Source of the DNA: Fen-1077 sp964462865
Lineage (GTDB): Bacteria; Chloroflexota; Dehalococcoidia; Dehalococcoidales; RBG-16-60-22
Direction of reading: 5' to 3'
DNA: 61,255 bases
Assembly (NCBI GenBank): GCA_964462865.1
Contig: CAYWZO010000003.1
Coordinates: 1-61,255 of the forward strand
The notes beneath the pieces are model-generated. The model searched no databases, was not told where the DNA came from, and was given only the letters and a program-made list of their open reading frames with translations. This document shows, piece by piece, positions 58,829-61,255 of the stretch; within the stretch, counting starts at the first letter, position 1, and each line of letters opens with the position of its first letter. A program made the translations under genes and the position numbers.

Positions 58829-60358
58829 TTAAAGTATCCGCTGCAATCGCGGATTGGGCGTGATGCCCGGCATCCGCCCCCGTTTGGCTATCGGCATACC
58901 CGCCACCTCATGCAGGTCGGCGGTGAAATCTATCGGCCGGGCGCCGCTGATGTAGCTCCCCACACCGAAGCCGGTCACCGGCGCGCCTTCGGCCACGAAT
59001 CTGGCGATACGCTCCGGGTCGAAGCCGCCGCTGACGAAGATGCCCACATGGTTAAAGCCCGCCTGGTCCAGCCGGGCGCGCACCTCCTTGACGAGTTCGA
59101 TGGTGACGCCACCGCGCTCGCCGGGGGTGTCCAGCCGCACGGCCTGGAGTTTTTCCCGCAGCGCCGCGGCCACCCGCAGGCTTTCCTCCGCTTCGTCTTT
59201 AAAGGTGTCCACCAGCGATACCCGGGGCACGTCGGGAGGCATGTGTTCATCGAAGAGCAAAGTGGCCTTGACCGTATCGCCCACGATGATAATCAGGGCA
59301 TGGGGCATCGTGCCGGACGGCGCTACCCCGGCCAGACGGGCGCCGTCGATGCTCGAGCAGCCGGCGCAGCCTCCCACCACCGCCGCGTAGTCCATCCTCC
59401 CGGAGACGGAAGGGTGCACGTGGCGCGCCCCGAAGCCGATAATGGGTATACCGCCGGCGACGTTCACACATTCTCGGGCGGCGGTGGCCCAGCCGCTGCC
59501 GTGGGCCAGGAGACCGACGATGGCCGTTTCGTAAACGCCGTAACTCCGGTAAGGCGCGGTAATGCGCAGCACCACCTCTTTGGCTGTCATCGAGTCGCCT
59601 TCGGCCAGGGCCCAGACCTCGCGCTCGCCCTCGGGCAGGACTTCGGCCAGGAGCGCTTTGACCTCCTCCATGCCGCAGAGGATACCATCGTGCCGGGGGA
59701 ATATCTCCATGGTCGCCATCGGGTCGAGGTTTTCTTTACCCAGGATTTCCACGGCGCGGGCGAAGTAGATATCGGCGGTATCCCCGGCGACGACTTCCGG
59801 GGCGGGGGCGAACCAAGATTTTGTTACCTCTTTGCCGGTGGAAAGCGTCAGTTTAGCGCCGAGCACTTTCTCGATGTGCTCCAGGGCGAAGCGGTGCGCC
59901 TTTTCATCGAACGAGGCCACGCAGTCGACCGGCACCTCCACCTGGTAATCGCGGTTGCGGGCGTCGGCGACGGTATGGCAGACGCAGATATCGGTGCAGA
60001 CCCCGCAGACGATGAGCTTTTCCGGCTTTAATTGCTTCAACTTATTTTCAAGGTCGGTGCCGAAAAAAGCGCTGTAACGTTTTTTCCTGATGATTTCGCC
60101 GGGTAACTCGGACAGTTCCGGGATGACCTCGGCTTCGGCCGTGCCGGCCACGCAGTGCGGCGGGAACATTTTAAATTCGAGGTCGTCGGGGTCATGGGAG
60201 TCGCAGACAAAAAATATCTTCGAACCGCGGGACGTTTCCTGCTTGAGGAGTTTTACGATGGGGGGAATAACACGGCGGGCCCTTTCGCCGCAGCAGAGGG
60301 GATAGCCCGCTTCCAAGAAGCCCCAGAGCATATCGATGACCAGGATGGCGTTAGCCAT
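58829..60358 (-). CDS. fused nicotinamidase and nicotinate phosphoribosyltransferase
   Basis: Residues 1-170 form an isochorismatase-fold nicotinamidase: Asp in A-I-L-V-I-D-M (7-8), Lys in I-I-R-K-K-R-Y (about 90-94) and Cys in C-G-V-C-T-D-I-C (about 117-124). Residues ~180-509 form a nicotinate phosphoribosyltransferase: GVYETAIVGLLAHGSGWAT, FGARHVHPSVSGRMDYAAVVGG, and V-S-G-G-F-D-P near 455. It would convert nicotinamide to nicotinate and then to NaMN in one chain. ATG 60358 follows AGGAGG at 8 nt; the GTG at 60367 is less likely. Confidence 0.87.
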   Translation of the reverse strand: MANAILVIDMLWGFLEAGYPLCCGERARRVIPPIVKLLKQETSRGSKIFFVCDSHDPDDLEFKMFPPHCVAGTAEAEVIPELSELPGEIIRKKRYSAFFGTDLENKLKQLKPEKLIVCGVCTDICVCHTVADARNRDYQVEVPVDCVASFDEKAHRFALEHIEKVLGAKLTLSTGKEVTKSWFAPAPEVVAGDTADIYFARAVEILGKENLDPMATMEIFPRHDGILCGMEEVKALLAEVLPEGEREVWALAEGDSMTAKEVVLRITAPYRSYGVYETAIVGLLAHGSGWATAARECVNVAGGIPIIGFGARHVHPSVSGRMDYAAVVGGCAGCSSIDGARLAGVAPSGTMPHALIIIVGDTVKATLLFDEHMPPDVPRVSLVDTFKDEAEESLRVAAALREKLQAVRLDTPGERGGVTIELVKEVRARLDQAGFNHVGIFVSGGFDPERIARFVAEGAPVTGFGVGSYISGARPIDFTADLHEVAGMPIAKRGRMPGITPNPRLQRIL

Positions 60359-60388
60359 AGGCCTCACCTCCTCGTATTTTCCCGTTTT

Positions 60389-61255
60389 TTAATGCCGGAA
60401 GTGCCTCTCTCCCGTCAGTACCATGGCGATGTTATGCCTGTCAGCGGCGTCGATGGAGTCCTGGTCGCGGATGGAGCCGCCGGGCTGGATGATGGCGGTC
60501 ACGCCCAGTTTGGCGGCGTGCTCGACGACGTCCGCGAAGGGGAACATGGCGTCGGACGCCAGGACGCTCCCTTTCGCCTTGGCGCCGGCCTTCTCCCCGG
60601 CAATCTGCGCGCTGACGATGCGGCTCGGCTGGCCCGCCCCCATGCCCGTCACCATCTTGTCCTTGACGAGCATGATGGCGTTGGACTTGATGTGCTTGCA
60701 GGCCCGCCAGGCGAAGAGGAGGTCTTCCTTCTCTTTGGCCGTGGGCTGGCGTTTGGTGACCACCTTCATCGCCACCTGCTTCTCCGGCAGGGAATCCGAG
60801 TTCTGTACCAGAAAACCGCCCTTGACGCGGCGGTAATCGATATACCCGCACTCTTCCTTGCCGTAGCCGGGCGGGAGCTCCGCCTCCAGGATACGCAGGT
60901 CTTTCTTCTTCTCCTGTAAAAGCTTCAGCGCCGCCGGTTCGTAGCCGGGGGCGATGACGATTTCATAAAAGACCGGCCGCATGGCCTCGGCCATGGCCAG
61001 AGTGACCGGCCGGTTGGCGGCGACGATGCCGCCGTAGGCGGCCACCTCATCGCCGCTGAAAGCGCGGCGGTAGGCCTCGGCGATGTCCTCGTGGCTGGCC
61101 AGTCCGCAGGGGTTGGTATGTTTAATAACAGAGACCGTCGGCGCGGCGTAGTCCACGGCGGCGCTCCAGGCGGCGTCGGCGTCCAGGATATTGTTGAAGG
61201 AAAGCTCCTTGCCGCCCAGTTGCTTCGCCCAGGTGATGCCGGTGTTCTGCTTCGT
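60389..61255 (-). CDS. purH: PurH, AICAR transformylase/IMP cyclohydrolase, 5' end outside the window
   Basis: The C-terminal AICAR transformylase domain is complete; the gene is cut by the right edge of the window. Landmarks are L-S-F-N-N-I-L-D-A-D-A-A (about 60 nt from the edge), KHTNPCG, RAFSGDE, YGGIVAANRPV, then VVTKRQPTAKEKEDL and SDAMFPFADVVEHAAK with the closing GGSIRDQDSIDAA. It makes FAICAR and IMP from 10-formyl-THF, and so uses the same folate pool as the metF/metV genes. The frame is continuous to 61255. Confidence 0.95.
   Translation of the reverse strand, partial: TKQNTGITWAKQLGGKELSFNNILDADAAWSAAVDYAAPTVSVIKHTNPCGLASHEDIAEAYRRAFSGDEVAAYGGIVAANRPVTLAMAEAMRPVFYEIVIAPGYEPAALKLLQEKKKDLRILEAELPPGYGKEECGYIDYRRVKGGFLVQNSDSLPEKQVAMKVVTKRQPTAKEKEDLLFAWRACKHIKSNAIMLVKDKMVTGMGAGQPSRIVSAQIAGEKAGAKAKGSVLASDAMFPFADVVEHAAKLGVTAIIQPGGSIRDQDSIDAADRHNIAMVLTGERHFRH

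Noticed and set aside
58910..60031. 373-residue open frame on the plus strand
   Set aside because: Antisense of the nicotinamidase fusion; composition is Arg/His/Gly-rich as in GC-driven shadows.

Overview
The window looks like one contig of a strictly anaerobic, GC-rich bacterium assembled from a metagenome or draft genome; a run of ten N at 16603-16612 marks a scaffold join. A MetF/MetV pair of the Wood-Ljungdahl pathway, many Fe-S and molybdopterin enzymes, a glycyl radical enzyme with its activase and a selenoprotein all point to anaerobic life. The mix is most like Chloroflexota, class Dehalococcoidia; that placement is inference from gene families, not from a marker gene. No rRNA, tRNA, CRISPR array, phage or intact insertion sequence was seen.

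Layout. 0.1-6.9 kb (visibly more AT-rich): DUF134 regulator, zinc-ribbon protein, a minus-strand metV-metF-response regulator-metallohydrolase operon, a divergent CsoR-type repressor, an RRM-methyltransferase fusion and a radical SAM/SPASM protein. 7.0-9.2 kb: signal peptidase I and a UroD-family protein. 9.2-16.4 kb (minus): an oligopeptide-type ABC importer without ATPases, followed by a zinc-finger protein, an AprAB-like flavoprotein/ferredoxin pair and an amidohydrolase. 16.6-26.5 kb (minus): a seven-gene operon with two molybdenum enzymes of the pyrogallol-phloroglucinol transhydroxylase type, one small Fe-S subunit, a CocE/NonD hydrolase, a double VOC protein and two small unknowns; a tandem Lrp-type regulator is divergent from it. 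27.7-38.8 kb: a GrdB/PrdB-like selenoprotein read through UGA, cupin, MmgE/PrpD, three redox flavoproteins, SnoaL-like protein, a drastically shortened UroD homologue and an SDR. 38.9-46.5 kb: MarR regulator, glycyl radical enzyme, activase, MmgE/PrpD and a second CocE/NonD hydrolase. 46.6-56.3 kb: beta-oxidation-type enzymes (crotonase, DUF35-thiolase, 3-hydroxyacyl-CoA dehydrogenase), two more cupins, two SnoaL-like proteins, two family III CoA-transferases and a nitronate monooxygenase-like protein. 56.5-61.3 kb: housekeeping genes (tilS, a YhfC/PrsW-like membrane protein, a nicotinamidase-nicotinate phosphoribosyltransferase fusion and the 3' part of purH).

How the genes may work together (inference). 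From about 7 to 56 kb the window reads as a catabolic island for an oxidised cyclic or polyhydroxylated substrate. Uptake would be by the peptide-type importer; oxygen-independent remodelling by molybdenum transhydroxylase-like enzymes, the glycyl radical enzyme, flavoproteins, MmgE/PrpD proteins and SnoaL/cupin/VOC proteins; CoA transfer by CaiB/BaiF enzymes; cleavage by the crotonase, dehydrogenase and DUF35-thiolase; and C1 or acetyl units would enter the MetF/MetV branch. Paralogues recur (two AthL, two CocE, two MmgE/PrpD, two UroD-like, three cupins, three SnoaL-like), which suggests two related sub-pathways. A 12-bp palindrome shared by the glycyl radical enzyme promoter and the importer promoter, 23 kb apart, links the two halves into one possible MarR regulon.
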